In this document: positions 20,891 to 33,077 of the stretch, piece after piece
How the letters are laid out: each line of letters opens with the position of its first letter
Position numbering within the stretch: position 1 is the first letter of the stretch
Origin: Labia minor
Taxonomy: Eukaryota; Arthropoda; Insecta; Dermaptera; Spongiphoridae
DNA: 64,000 bases
Assembly: GCA_963082975.1 (NCBI GenBank)
Contig: OY720346.1
Span: forward strand, 19,772,720-19,836,719
Reading direction: 5' to 3'
Made by a program: the position numbers and the translations under genes
Notes under the pieces: generated by a model
The model's database searches: none
Seen by the model: only the letters and a program-made list of their open reading frames with translations
What the model was told of the DNA's origin: nothing

Positions 20891-22099
20891 ATATGAATAT
20901 ATAAAATATGTAATTATATATAAAAAATAAAACGATATATTATTGGTTAAAGCCCGAATAAAAATAAAATTTGCTAACCCCAAAATGTAGTATAAATAAC
21001 AAAATTTGGAAAATAAAAATGTATAATTTCGTGTTTGAAATTGAATTATAAGAGAGGATATACAATATATAGTAAAACTATTAAATTGAAAATAAATTTG
21101 CTTCTATATCGATTACATGAAATGCAAATTAAGCTGAATATGAATGTTAAAAACTCTATAAATATTTCCCATTAGAGAAGCTCTATTTTATTTTACTCAT
21201 TTGTTTCTATGTAAACATTCACTCGGGGTAACTAACAGTCCATTTATTATTTTTATTAATTTAACAATGTTTTTTTACTAATATGGTTATTTATATATTT
21301 TTTATGAATTTTTATTTATTTATTATTTTTTTTTTCTGTTATTATTATTTCAGAGTTAATGCTAAGAGTGACCTCATTTTAAATATTCTAAATTTCATTG
21401 ACCAAATAATAAACATCCTTTAGAGCAGCTCGTATTTTTACACCAGCTGAGTCTTTCCCCTAGCAATTCACTTTCATTGGAGTTTTTGCACACGCTTGTT
21501 CTTTTTTCGAACATAAAAAAAAATAAATTGTCCTTTGTTAATTACACCCTCTTAATTCTTGTAGAGGGTTTGAATTGTAAAACTGAAAGTAAATTTAACC
21601 ACTCAATTTGAAAAGATCGAATCATTTCTCCATTCATGAAGGTATTTTTTATTTGGTTTTTCTTTTTTTTTTTGTTTTTTTTTTTTTGTTTTCAATTAAC
21701 TCATTCACTTGGGATTCTCTATCTTTTATAAAATAATATTTATATTTACTATCACTCTCTCAACTTAATTTTCCATTTGGCTCATATAAATATTCTATCA
21801 GTTATACTCAAGAGATTAATACGTTTTTTTTTTTGTAATTCAATTTTCATATGATGAAAATATTCTTTTTCTTATTTTATTTTTCTTTAAAAACATTTTA
21901 TTTATCTTTATGACGAACTCGAAAGTTCTTGCCGCAACAAATTCTTCACTAACGATAGTCATATATCATATACCATTTTTATGAATGTTATTATGAATTC
22001 ATATATTATAATAATAATATTTACATAATGGATACATTACAATTTCCATTATGTTTTATGATATCATATGAATGATATTATTTCATATATTTATTTTTT
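20891..22099. other. AT-rich stretch, nothing recognised
   Basis: Poly-T tracts at about 21660-21700. No ORF or repeat that I can support. Confidence 0.4.
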
Positions 22100-22769
22100 A
22101 CCCACCAACGATAGTAAGGGAGGTATTGTTTTCACACCAAATTTCACATGTGGAGATTTTTACCGACCGACGATAGTAAGGGAGGTATTGTTACATATCT
22201 CCACGAATCATGCATTTTCTTAACAGAAAAAAGTATTTTTAGCATGATGTCTGTCCGTCCGTCCGTCCGTCTGTCCGTATAGATGTGTACAGCCTGAACG
22301 GGTCAACCGATTTTTATGAAATTTGGTATATTTACTTAATGCATCAGTGGGATGAATTGATCAACTTTTGGTGCAAATCCGGAAACCGGAAGTGGTAGTA
22401 TTAGCGATCGACGATAGGAAGGGAAGGGTTATTTTCACACCAAATTTCACATGAGGAGATTTTTTTATATATCACCACGAATCATGCACTTTGTATTGGT
22501 TTTATCCTCGGGAAAATCATATTTATTAGTTTTTTCTTGATTTAAAATTATATGACGTCATCCAGCCATTCATGACTTCACAGCCTGGTCTTGCATATAT
22601 ATTATAAATAAAATAAAATTAAAAATGTTTATATTTATTATTTATGTATCCATATCTGTTTTTTATTACATTAATAGATATATTAAAATTATTTGAAATT
22701 GTTTCTGTAGCTGCTAATTAATTTACTTCAAACCGTCGGTCGGTTCGGACCTGCCCACAGGTCAACTTA
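22100..22769 (+). mobile_element. Family P repeat, copy P6, containing a nested solo P terminus
   Basis: Full-length P with a diverged start (ACCCACCAACGATAG) and end GTCAACTTAT. One TGACGTCA is intact (22553) and its partner is mutated to TGACTTCA. Module A is interrupted by a 31-bp solo insertion at 22162. Confidence 0.82.
22162..22192 (+). mobile_element. Solo 31-bp P terminus nested in P6
   Basis: Other P copies read GGAGATTTTTACATATCTCC here. This copy reads GGAGATTTTT, the canonical first 29 nt of P, TT, then ACATATCTCC. The insert matches canonical P while the host copy's own start is diverged, so it came from another copy. Confidence 0.88.
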
Positions 22770-23126
22770 TTTTTAATAAAATTTATATATATATATATTT
22801 AATTGATTTAAACAATTTTTGCATTCTTATCAAAATTTCCATTGAGCTTAATTAATAGTCACCAACAATAATTTTGATCAAAAAGGAATTTAATCTTAAA
22901 TTTAATGTTAATTAAAATTTAATTTTGAACACCGATTCCAAGAATCTTCTTTTAAATCAGCTAATTTTGTAATACAGATTAGATAAAAATAGATTTAAAT
23001 CAATTTTCAAGACGATGGAGTATTTATAGGAAATTGGAAATCAAATTTAAAAATTGTTGTAAATTATACTTCAAAAACACGAACGAATTTATTAGTTTGT
23101 TCAGAGACCGATATTAGGTTGTATAG
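22770..23126. other. AT-rich spacer
   Basis: Nothing recognised. Confidence 0.4.
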
Positions 23127-23273
23127 GTAAGGTATGTCATGTAAAATACATTACAAAAGAGATCAAAGGCGAACCCCGAGAGTGGAACGAGCATCGACTG
23201 ATAAAAGAAGCTCTGGAAAGTGCAAACCAGTTGATAAGAAGACGAAGAAATAGGAGGAGGATGAAAGCAAGCT
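23127..23273 (+). pseudogene. Unrecognised coding-like remnant
   Basis: An open frame of about 48 codons reads CIGKVCHVKYITKEIKGEPR, then EWNEHRLIKEALESANQLIR, then an arginine-rich end RRRRNRRRMKAS and a stop. It is GC-richer than its flanks and looks protein-like and basic, perhaps the tail of a retroelement protein. I cannot assign it. Confidence 0.3.
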
Positions 23274-23988
23274 GAGAAATTCGTTTCACTGATAGGAGGC
23301 TGATGAAAAAGTACCTACGTATTCACAGAGAAAAAAAAAAGAACAAGTATAAAAAGTATATTAACTTTCATTTTATTTTAATCTAATAAATTTATATTAA
23401 GTTTTATAATTAAACTTTTAATCATAATCTTATTTGTGTTTTGTACTCATTGAAAGGTAATCAAATCTTCTTAACATCAAAGAGTATATAATTCACAAAA
23501 AATGAGCATACTTATTTCATTTATAACATCAAGAAAATAATCAAATTTATTTAAATAAATTATAATTAATAATTTAATATAATAATTAATTATAAATATA
23601 CCAATTATAATTTCAACATCAAAAGAAACAATTAAAATCAACAATTAAGATTAGAATCATTAGTAAAATAAAAAATTGTATTTTTTTTAAAATATTTTTA
23701 AATTTTATCTGTCTTATTTGATTATAGCAAAATTAAATAATAAACATGTAAGTATAATTTTAAAAAAATATTAAATATAATTTTTAAATTTCTAAAGGAA
23801 ATTGATAATAAAATTAATGGATAACGTAATTTAAATATATATCTGTTAATACAATAGATATATTATATATTGTTGTTTACACACTAAAATTGACACAGAA
23901 GTAATAAATACTCAATATTAAGAAATATTTGAAAAATGAAATAATATAAATATAAAATTTTTTTTATAAAATAACGTTTTTCCAATGG
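23274..23988. other. AT-rich spacer
   Basis: Nothing recognised. Confidence 0.4.
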
Positions 23989-24490
23989 ACTAAAAAGAAT
24001 AAAATAATTTTTCTATAAGCCTGACAAAGTTTATGGATGAATTGCTTCATATTCATATTCATATGCAATTAATTTCCTTTATAGAGCTATTATTCTCATA
24101 TATATATATATACAAACATACCACATCAAAACACTTCATTAACAATTAACACTATTTCTTCTAATATATTCAACCATTTTGGATTTGATTGATAATATGT
24201 AAATTTAATAAAAATTCTTTAAAAGTTTGATACATACTTTGATATAAGTATATTTCTGTGAAAAATAATAAAAGATTAATTTCTTAGCCCTTAAACGGTC
24301 AACTTTATTGCATGATAAAAAATTTTGTCAGTTTATGTGTTTAATAAAATTTTTATTATTACAAAGATTTGACTTGATTGTTCATATAAATAAATAAAAC
24401 TAAATGCGTCCAACGTTTTTAGTTGAATATGAAACAATTCATCCATAAACTTTGTCAGGCTTATAGAAAAATTATTTTATTCTTTTTAGT
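23989..24490. mobile_element. Element with about 65-bp terminal inverted repeats
   Basis: 23989-24053 and 24427-24490 are almost perfect reverse complements (ACTAAAAAGAATAAAATAAT... and CTGACAAAGTTTATGGATGA...), with one mismatch over about 58 bases. The 370-bp interior is non-coding. I see no clear target duplication, so the class is unknown. Confidence 0.72.
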
Positions 24491-25937
24491 GCAATTTTAA
24501 TATGATAAATTTATTTAATATAACAAGAGAAATAGAAAAGATGAAGTTATACGAAAATTTGCAAATTGAATAAAAAAAAAATATATTAATCTTCCAAAAT
24601 TGATTTTATCCATTTATGTTAAGTAAATGTTATTATTGAATAATAATTATTATATTATATTTATAAATAAATAAATAATTTTTATTAATATAAGATTTAT
24701 TTATATCCGTTGAAAAAAATTAATCGGAGCAATACAAAATGAGTTAGTTACTAAAAGTAATTAATCGCTAATTACAATTAATTAATTATAATTCAATTAT
24801 ATTTCTTCTTCTTCTTCTTGAGATCTATTGAAATATCTATAAAAATTTTCAAAAGTCGATGAAAAATCGATTTCAATTTGTCAAAAGACCGAACAGACAG
24901 AGAGACACAGAGACAGACACCAGGGGAAGTTAAGAAAAACGTTATAAAACCGTTATAATTATAAAAAGTTGTCACCGACCCAATGGTTTCCTATATTGGG
25001 TCGGGGAACCCAACCCAACCTTTTCAAGGGACAAATGAGAACTAACCTTGTAGTTAAAATATGAATTTATGATAAATAGGCTATTATTAATTTATTATTT
25101 AATTAAATTGTGGATTAATTAACATTAATTTGAGTGTGAAATAATTATTCATTTGATTATTAAACTTTTGAAAGTTATTAAAATAAATAATTCTTATTGA
25201 ATTTTTAATCATTCGATTATTATTATTTAATTGTTTCTTTTTAATTTGTTTGTTATGAAACTTGGTTGTTATGAAATGACGCCCAGATACATTGGTTCAT
25301 TTAAGGTAACTATCTCATCATCGTTTATCAGTTTACAGCATGTAACTTTATATTGTGATCTCTTTAAAATATTTTCTGCGTAAATTCAATCACAATTAAC
25401 ATCTTGTTGAATCGTTGCGTTCATTAACACGACTAAATTAGAAAATAAATCGTACTTTAAATCAGAGCTTTTTTCTGAATGTTTGAAACAACTTAAAACT
25501 TAAATTACTATATTTTGGAAACATTGATCCTTAGAATAAGTGTATTGTATCTACTAATTAATTAAGTTATCCCATTTTAGGAGCCTGATCATCGTTAGTA
25601 ACCTTACCCTATGTATGAATTTATCTTGTTCAAATTTTCAATCGTTAATAAAATACTTTTTATTCACACATCCACTTAAGTTCAAATACTTTTTTAAACT
25701 TGTTGGGGATGACAGTTGATCATAATAGGTTTTTTTCAAATATTAATTCAATAATGCTATTTAATTAATTAATTTTAGTTTTATATGAGAGAAAAACATT
25801 CTTTTATTTAGCAGGATATAAATTTGTTTTGCAATAACTAAGTTAGTTGAGCGTCGACTAAGAAATGTCAAGCCTTCGGATCGATTTTCGTCGTAACATA
25901 AACTTTTTTTATTTCATTTTCATAAAATTTGTAATTC
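24491..25937. other. AT-rich stretch with one strong hairpin
   Basis: A perfect 10-bp stem CCGACCCAAT/ATTGGGTCGG lies at 24975-25004, just after a CAGACAGAGAGACACAGAGA tract. This combination resembles the tail of another HINE-like repeat. Otherwise nothing is seen. Confidence 0.4.
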
Positions 25938-25951
25938 AGTTTTAGCAGTTT

Positions 25952-28049
25952 TTTAATTGACAAAAAAAAAACACTAAGACGACAATGGCAACTTCATAGA
26001 GCTCCAACAATTAAGACACAATTAAACAAACTTACAAAGGACATTAAGAGTCTTCTGGCCATCGATAAAAATCAAGGTATCCAGAATTTTCTTAAAAATC
26101 TTACTCCCGACATTGATACTGACTACTCTCTTTGGAAGGTAACCAAAAAACTTAAAAAACCCATTACTAGAATCCCCCCCTTACGTAGACAGGATAACAG
26201 TTGGGCCAGAAACGACAACGAGAAGGTGGCTACCTTTGCTAAACACCTGATAAATGTCTTTACTCCACATCCCCCTACAGACAATACCGACGATAACTTC
26301 CAATCAATTCTAAATTTTGACACTCACAACTATTCTATGACAAATTTTAAAAAAATAAAACCTTCTGAAATTAAACAGTTTATACGACAGACCATTAAAC
26401 CAAGAAAGGCTCCAGGGGGTGACCTAATTACTGGTAGATTGATAAAAGAGCTGCCTGATAGGGCAATTCTTTTGATAAGCTATATTTTCAATTCAATTAT
26501 CAGATTAGGTTTCTTCCCTATCAAGTGGAGAAACGCAGACATCTTAATGATTCTGAAGCCTGGCAAGACACCAGAGGAGGTAATCTCCTACAGACCCATA
26601 AGTTTGCTGCCGACTCTGTCCAAGCTGTTAGAGAGAGTGTTGTTAAGGAGGCTTAAGCCTTTTCTTGACACTAATAATGTTATCCCTGATCATCAGTTTG
26701 GTTTTAGAGAGGGGCACGGCACGATTGAGCAGATTCATAGAATCGTTAGGGTCATTAATGACGATCTTGAAAACAGGAGATTCTGCTCGGCTGTGTTTCT
26801 GGATATCTCGCAGGCTTTTGACAGGGTCTGGCATGAAGGGCTACTCCTAAAAGTTAAGGGTATGGTTCCCTTAATCTACTACAGAGTAATAAGATCTTAT
26901 CTTACGGGAAGGTCCTTCCAAGTGAGGGTGGGTGACTCTTGTAGCTCCGTCTGTCCCATTAGATCTGGGGTTCCGCAGGGTACCGTCCTGGGACCTTTTT
27001 TATACCTACTATACACACACGACTTACCCATTGGACCACAAATGACTGTAGCCACCTTCGCCGACGACACTGCTGAACTTGCCTCACATGCGGACCCAAC
27101 AACTGCGTCTGCGATTCTCCAACAAAATCTAAATCTAATTAAATTGTGGCTTCACAAATGGAGAATCGTAGCTAATGAAGAAAAGTCAGCACACGTGACA
27201 TTTACACTAAATAAAGCGACCTGCCCGGCTGTTGAACTCGACAAAAAAATCCCAATTAAAAAGACAGTGAAATACTTGGGTATGCACTTAGACAGAAGAC
27301 TAACTTGGGAAATTCACATACGGACAAAAAAAAAACAATTACAATTAAAACTACACAAACTATATTGGCTGATAGGACGCAAATCTAAAATGACTTTAGA
27401 CTATAAACTATTGATATACAATATGCTGATCAAACCAATATGGACATATGGTATTCAATTATGGGGAATAACGAGCAATACCAATATGTCTATAATACAG
27501 AAATTCCAAAACAAGACACTGAGGGCAATGGTCAACGCTCCATGGTACATATCTAATAAGATAATCCATGGAGATCTCAATGTTAGAACTGTGGCGGAGG
27601 AGGTGCAGTTAAACAGCATACGCTACCTCAACAGACTACAAAACCATGTTAACGACAAAGCGAGACAACTTACTGACACACAAGGACTAACCAGAAGACT
27701 AAAAAGACTTAGACCTAACGACTTGATACACGACAGACTCAATTCTCCTTCGACTAATGGGCCGACGGTTTGATTCAAGTCAATCGCTCCATCTTCTCTA
27801 CTTGTCCCTCATAATATCCTCAACACCTATTTTCCTATCTTAATCCTGTCTAGTCTTATCCCCCTCCCACTAATATCTTTCTTTCTTTCTTTCTTGATTC
27901 TCCCCTCATAATACCCCTCTATTTCTTATTGTATATATTTTATGTATATATTGAGTTTAACCTGTAAATGTTCTTCTATTGCCTCAAATAAGGCAGATGT
28001 GGAATTAATGTATCTAATTGGAAGTTAAATAAAAAAAAAAAAAAAAAAA
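25952..28049 (+). mobile_element. 5'-truncated jockey-clade LINE
   Basis: 2,098 bp, from a truncation point just upstream of the reverse-transcriptase domain to a poly-A tract (28031-28049), with a perfect 13-bp duplication. ORF1 and the APE endonuclease are absent. The 3' UTR (27774-28030) is intact. The perfect duplication and the open frame suggest a young insertion. Confidence 0.92.
25953..27773 (+). CDS. Jockey-like reverse transcriptase, 5'-truncated ORF2
   Basis: The frame is open from the truncation point (LRRQWQLHRAPTIKTQLNKL near the start) to the stop at 27771, about 606 codons with no internal stop. The first in-frame GTG at 26226 is not a true start. Reverse-transcriptase motifs are complete: KAPGGDLITG, SYRPISLLPT, FLDISQAFDR (first catalytic Asp), GVPQGTVLGPFLY and FADDTAELA (catalytic FADD), then the thumb region KTVKYLGMHLDRRLTW and the C-terminal YWLIGRKSK...LWGITS. 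Lacking endonuclease, promoter and start codon, it cannot retrotranspose by itself. Other frames in this interval are shadows. Confidence 0.9.
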   Translation, partial: LIDKKKTLRRQWQLHRAPTIKTQLNKLTKDIKSLLAIDKNQGIQNFLKNLTPDIDTDYSLWKVTKKLKKPITRIPPLRRQDNSWARNDNEKVATFAKHLINVFTPHPPTDNTDDNFQSILNFDTHNYSMTNFKKIKPSEIKQFIRQTIKPRKAPGGDLITGRLIKELPDRAILLISYIFNSIIRLGFFPIKWRNADILMILKPGKTPEEVISYRPISLLPTLSKLLERVLLRRLKPFLDTNNVIPDHQFGFREGHGTIEQIHRIVRVINDDLENRRFCSAVFLDISQAFDRVWHEGLLLKVKGMVPLIYYRVIRSYLTGRSFQVRVGDSCSSVCPIRSGVPQGTVLGPFLYLLYTHDLPIGPQMTVATFADDTAELASHADPTTASAILQQNLNLIKLWLHKWRIVANEEKSAHVTFTLNKATCPAVELDKKIPIKKTVKYLGMHLDRRLTWEIHIRTKKKQLQLKLHKLYWLIGRKSKMTLDYKLLIYNMLIKPIWTYGIQLWGITSNTNMSIIQKFQNKTLRAMVNAPWYISNKIIHGDLNVRTVAEEVQLNSIRYLNRLQNHVNDKARQLTDTQGLTRRLKRLRPNDLIHDRLNSPSTNGPTV

Positions 28050-28349
28050 GTTTTAGCAGTTTGTGATAAAAATTAGAATTATTAGGCATTAAACTCGATA
28101 ACATGTATTTTTTACGTGAAGATGAAGTATGCTAGTCCAATTCTTGCATCAATATTCCACTTTGTTGACCAAAATAGGAATAGACTAAATTTTTTTTATT
28201 TTACTTGTTTAAGTTGAGTTTTAGTTAAAAAGTTTATTTAAAAGTTTAAGATGTTAGTATGAACTCAGAAATTACGATTTTTAATTATTTTTAATATTAG
28301 ATGGTTAGATTAAATAAACTATTTGGGGGTGTTAGACAATAATATAAAA

Positions 28350-28617
28350 CAGAGGTTCCCAATCTTTTCTGATTCGCGGTTCCCTAAATAATCGGATTTT
28401 TTACTCAGCGTCCTGAATACATCAGATTTTTTTTCTAAATTTTTCTCTTTCTTGAATTGGAAAACTTTGCTTTTTTAAAAGCGATTATCCATTTAACATT
28501 GAAAAATTAAAAACTTATACTTACTACTTTCCTTCGGATAATATAAAATATCTAATTTCAATTGTATTTCGCGGCGCCCTATTGACGCCATCTCGACTTA
28601 CACTTTGGGAATCACTA
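28350..28617. mobile_element. Degenerate hAT MITE (Buster-type ends)
   Basis: Ends CAGAGGTTCCCAATC and, inward from the right, TAGTGATTCCCAAAG. The flanking octamers ATATAAAA and ATTTAAAT match at 6 of 8 positions, both with central TA. Interior non-coding. An old insertion. Confidence 0.6.
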
Positions 28618-31353
28618 ATTTAAATGATAAAATTCATTCTAGAACCTCTGCTTTAAGATCAGAGGAAATTGTTAAAGTAAATTTAATAAGATATATTTCT
28701 ATCACACAGATATCGCATTTTAATTACACCTTATAGTTAAAAATAATAAAAGTACATATATAATTAATTTTACATTAGACTGTAGTAGCTAATGTTTGGT
28801 GAAAAAACAATCAAATTAAAGAAATTATAATTTAAAGAGTATCTTTTTTTCAATTTTAAAAGCTCTTTTTGTAATTCATTAAAATAATTAAGATATGAAA
28901 GAAATTATCCATATATCATGGATATTAACCATAAATACATAAATTCTACTACTAAATTAAATATAAATTTAACGAATCTGATCTGGAATATATAAAAATG
29001 TAAAAATTAAATAATAAATAATCATTCATCTAAAATTGAACTTAATAATTTTGAAATGTAATTATATTTGGCAAATAAACATAACTATCTCTTCGTTAAA
29101 TTTCTAAATATTATTATGCAATGAAGAATAGGCATTCCTGTCAATCATTTTATGTTTAAAAGCACTTTCAGAAACATTATTAAACAAATATCTTCCGGTA
29201 TCTATGTTAACTAAGTTGTTTATTTGTTTAGAGTAATGTTTATTAAACAAACGAATGATAATGAATTAATATACACATTTGTATATATATATTCTACATA
29301 TATTTATTATAATATTATATTTCAGAAACGATTCACTTTAACTTTTACTCTTCACTATTAAAACACATTTTAACTTTTTATTTTTCTATTCCGTTTAATC
29401 TCGTATTTATTATATATAATAATGGATCCTGTTACTATAAATACAGATTCCCTAAGAAGATAAAAATTAAGCCTTTAGAGGGTTAAATTCATTCCCCTGG
29501 CCTTTTCATTTGACTACAGCTTTTTTAAATTCAAATATTTTCTTAATAGTTTTATATTCTCATCAAAAGAGTAGAATAGTTTAAAGTTAGGTAAAGTTTC
29601 ATAAACTGTTCGGATATTATAATAATCGTATTAAAGAGTTTAAAGTTAAAATACTCCATTTCTAAATGAAAAACATATTTATAATATCTAATAGAAAATA
29701 ACTATGGAATTTAATTAAAAAATAATTGCGAACTTATAAATAAATTAAATTAAGAAAATGAAATTTTAATTATTAATGATTTAGTCATAATCTTTAATAT
29801 TATAGCTAAATAATGAATAAATAGTGTGATTGTGATATAAAAACTAATTTTCTCATATTTCGGTTGAATCGCTTAACTAAAATACCTAGTTCACTGATTA
29901 GTACTTTAAAATTAAAATTTATTGTTGAAGAAATGAAATATTGTTCAGTGTAAAAAAAATTGCTAGAAAAATTATTATCATTATTCTATATTTTACTCGT
30001 ATATTTTTCAGCTAATAAATATCTCTAATTGTATATAACTATATACCATAGTTCAAATATCAACAGTCAAAACACAGAAATTTTTTTTTAATAAAAGTAC
30101 CTTGATATGTAAAGTGCTGTTCATCCGATTTTCGACAATGAATTTGAAAATAATAATTCTAGCAATTCCCACCCAGAATTATTATTATAATATTAATAAA
30201 TTTATTTTTTTATGTCTAGTAATCACAAATAACTTTAAAATTTTTTATTTATTCGAAAAATTCTCATTTTAATTAATATAATAATATTAGATTAAATTTA
30301 ATGAATATTTTAGTCGAAATAATTTCACTTTTATTTCCTGTTTCTTTGTAAATATTATTTTCTTTAAAATTACGATGTTTGTGGGTATTTTTGTTTATGC
30401 TCACTCTCTCTCTCTCTCTCTCTCTCTTTTCATATTTTTTTCAGTAGATACAATTATAAGTTTACATTATTTTTCTAAAGATGTTCTTAATATTCACAGA
30501 ACAAAATCAAAATGGAAAAAATAAAATTAACTATATTTTTATAAAACCACACTTAAGTAGTAAGAAAAAGTCAAAAGAGAAAACTAGAGTCTATTATCTG
30601 TTATTTACAAGAATTATCTTTGACAGTCCTTATTTTCCAATTTTTTAGTAAACTTTTGAATAAAGTGTAGTATTCTAATTTTTTTTAAATTAATTATTTT
30701 TATTTTTAAATAACTAATATTACCCCAAAATTAAAAATAAAATTAAAAATAAATAAATTTATATATTTAAGATAATAATTATAATAAGCAAACATTTACA
30801 TGAAAGGTGTTAACATTAAAAGGGTTCTTGTTTATATCGTACATTTCTAATGATTTTTGTTATTTCCATTCGGTTTAATGACTTTCTATTAAATTCTCAT
30901 TAATTATGAACGTTTTAATATTTAATATGAAATAGAATAATTAATCATTGATAAAAAATGAAATTTTAAAAAGTTTTAAAAAATTTTAAAAATTAATGGT
31001 CCAAACAGATAATATTATTAATTTATTTGTGTTAATCTTATTCTATTCTAAAATAAATATTTGTAAATAAATAGATATTTCAATCATGAATTTAATTTAA
31101 TCCTCCACATTGATTTTAAAACAGATTTTGTTTAATTTATATCAATTACAGTTAACTGATGAAAGATATAACCATATAAACTTTAGATTTTTGTAATTAT
31201 TAATCACAGAAAATATTGAACTATTTTATAGTAAATTGAGTTTCTTTTTTAAAAGTTATACTTTCATTTATTTATATATATGGTAGAAGTAATGCGATCT
31301 TTCAATGTAAAATATAAATATAATTATTATTATATATAATATATAAAATAAGC
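28618..31353. other. Long AT-rich stretch without recognised content
   Basis: Only a (TC)n microsatellite at about 30405-30428 stands out. No exon-like or transposon-like frame on either strand. Confidence 0.45.
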
Positions 31354-31506
31354 TGGAGTGTCTCCACTCGACTATCTCGCAATTTTAATTGGATTAAATA
31401 ACATAATATATTATATTTAAATTAAATTTAATTAATTATAAATTATAAATTAAAATTAATAAATAATATTTATTAAACCAGCGCATGTTTGGCTCATTGT
31501 TGATGG
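31354..31506 (-). mobile_element. Family Q repeat, truncated copy Q3
   Basis: Reverse orientation. TGGAGTGTCTCCACTCGACT then ATCTCGC is the Q right end with its hairpin, continuing to CCAGCGCATGTTTGGCTC. The rest of Q is missing. Confidence 0.75.
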
Positions 31507-32136
31507 ATATTTGTGATGAATTAATTAATATATACCAAAGATGATGATGAGAGAATTAAAAAATGAAAAATGAAATAAATGATCAAAAAGTAGATAACCT
31601 TTAGTCGTAAAAATCAAATAATTTAATCAAAAAAAAACATAAATAATTAATTAAAATATTAATTTTAATATAAATTGTAGATAGAAAACAAATAAATAAT
31701 ATACTTATTAATGAATTACCTGGTTAGGTGGACGGACACACATCCCAACCTAAGGTGACTTATCATATTCACTTTGCAATGCAAACTAAAATATTTTATT
31801 AAAATAAATAAATTTTTTTATTTATATTCTGTTTTTCCATGAAATTTGACCGAGTGGCTTATCGCACGATTAGAAAAAAAATCATTACTGGAATTATACT
31901 GGTAAGGTCCCTTTTACTTTTTATTTAAAACAAAATAATATTATCTATATTATAATAATAATTTATTATATTTATTAAAAAAATAATTTAAAAATGAATA
32001 TTGACTAATAATCATTTACTAAGAATCAGATATTTTTTAAATAAAATAAATAAATTATAAAATATATTATATTTATAATATATATTAATATATTATTAAA
32101 TAAATAATTTATTAAATAAAATTTTATTTTTGATGA
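31507..32136. other. AT-rich spacer with a possible SINE scrap
   Basis: CCGAGTGGCTTATCGCACGA at about 31850 resembles a tRNA A-box region, but no B box follows, so I do not call a SINE or tRNA. Confidence 0.3.
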
Positions 32137-32139
32137 ATC

Positions 32140-32177
<38 letters not shown>

Positions 32178-32395
32178 GCAATATCTTGTGTGTGTGTGTG
32201 TCTGTCAAAAACTCAAAAACTATCCGCCCGATTGCGATGAAACTTTCAGGGATTGTTGTGGGCGTCCCAGGGAAGGTTTTAGTGTAGTTAAATCCAAAAT
32301 TAATTTATCCAAAATTAATTTAATTAATAATATTTTGGTAAAAGTCCATTTATGGTTACCATGGTTACATTGGTTACTTATAAGTAGGTATATAT
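32137..32395 (+). mobile_element. Helitron 5' end, truncated (same family as H1)
   Basis: A TATATATATAAAAGGCAATA start after an expanded (AT)n tract, then (TG)n and CCGATTGCGATGAAACTTTC and AGGTTTTAGTGTAGTTAAAT, matching the first about 200 bp of H1. No matching CTAG end follows. Small ORFs are shadows. Confidence 0.75.
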
Positions 32396-32730
32396 AAAAT
32401 TACAATACAATATTTATATATATATAATATATTATAATTTTACAATTTTAATTCTAATTAATAAATGATTCTACCTAAATAGTAAAATCTTTAAAATGTA
32501 AAAATGATTATATTAAATATTTTATAAAAAAAAAAAAAAATTAAAGAAAATAATCACGATATTCAATTATATTTTTTTTTAATTCATAATAAAATAAAAA
32601 AACAATTGAATATTTAATAGGGCCTCCTCCTATCCCCATAAATTAGCCCTTCCAAGCCTCTCCTTACGGAATTTGGAAAAAGTAATGAAAAAGAAAGTTC
32701 GCCTTAAAAAAAAAATTTTAAAAAAATAAG

Positions 32731-32963
32731 GCGTTTGGTCTGTACGCCTTTTTGAATCAGCTGAGAATGCCTTTGATTTTTTGGATTTCGAAATGAAACC
32801 GCCACATTCGGGGCAACCTGAAATAAAACCTGCCTACCTAAGAAGATGCATGGTCTCCACTATTAGGAGTGGATCGCCCATGCTAATCGAATCTTTCCTA
32901 CGCTCAAAAGGTATCCAACAATTTGTTCCTATTCAGGCTATTCCCATTTCGGAACTGTGCTGA
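32731..32963 (+). CDS. Unrecognised short ORF
   Basis: An open frame of about 77 codons (GVWSVRLFESAENAFDFLDF ... QAIPISELC) lies in GC-richer sequence. It has no in-frame ATG before the methionine at about 32793. Composition and residue use look protein-like, but I recognise no domain and see no splice signals. It may be an old transposon or retrocopy fragment. Confidence 0.25.
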
Positions 32964-33077
32964 ATTACCTTCCCGAATGCTCGTTCATTCGATCCACCTC
33001 AAATACATTCTCAGCAATACAAAAAGGCACAATTCAGACAAGGCATGCAATTAATACAACCCTTCTCTTATAATATT

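Larger units (their letters stand above)
25939..28062. repeat. 13-bp target-site duplication of the jockey LINE
   Basis: GTTTTAGCAGTTT occurs at 25939-25951 and, just after the poly-A tract, at 28050-28062. This is typical of target-primed reverse transcription. Confidence 0.93.

Noticed and set aside
20622..20930. 102-codon ORF in the LINE tail
   Set aside because: Out of frame with the recognisable reverse-transcriptase segments. It arises because the LINE is decayed.
21350..21420. Possible exon after TTTCAG at about 21352
   Set aside because: Short frame with no recognisable motif and no donor site with matching phase.
22162..22190. The dispersed 29-mer as a CRISPR-like repeat
   Set aside because: Copies are not arrayed with spacers, the genome is eukaryotic, and the 29-mer is the tip of a larger mobile repeat.
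24975..25004. Perfect 10-bp hairpin as a bacterial-type terminator
   Set aside because: Eukaryotic context. More likely the tail hairpin of a HINE-like repeat whose other end I could not define.
26123..26323. Minus-strand ORF opposite the jockey reverse transcriptase
   Set aside because: Antisense shadow of a well-supported coding frame.
31845..31910. Possible tRNA or SINE (CCGAGTGGCTTATCGCACGA)
   Set aside because: No B box or acceptor-stem pairing follows.
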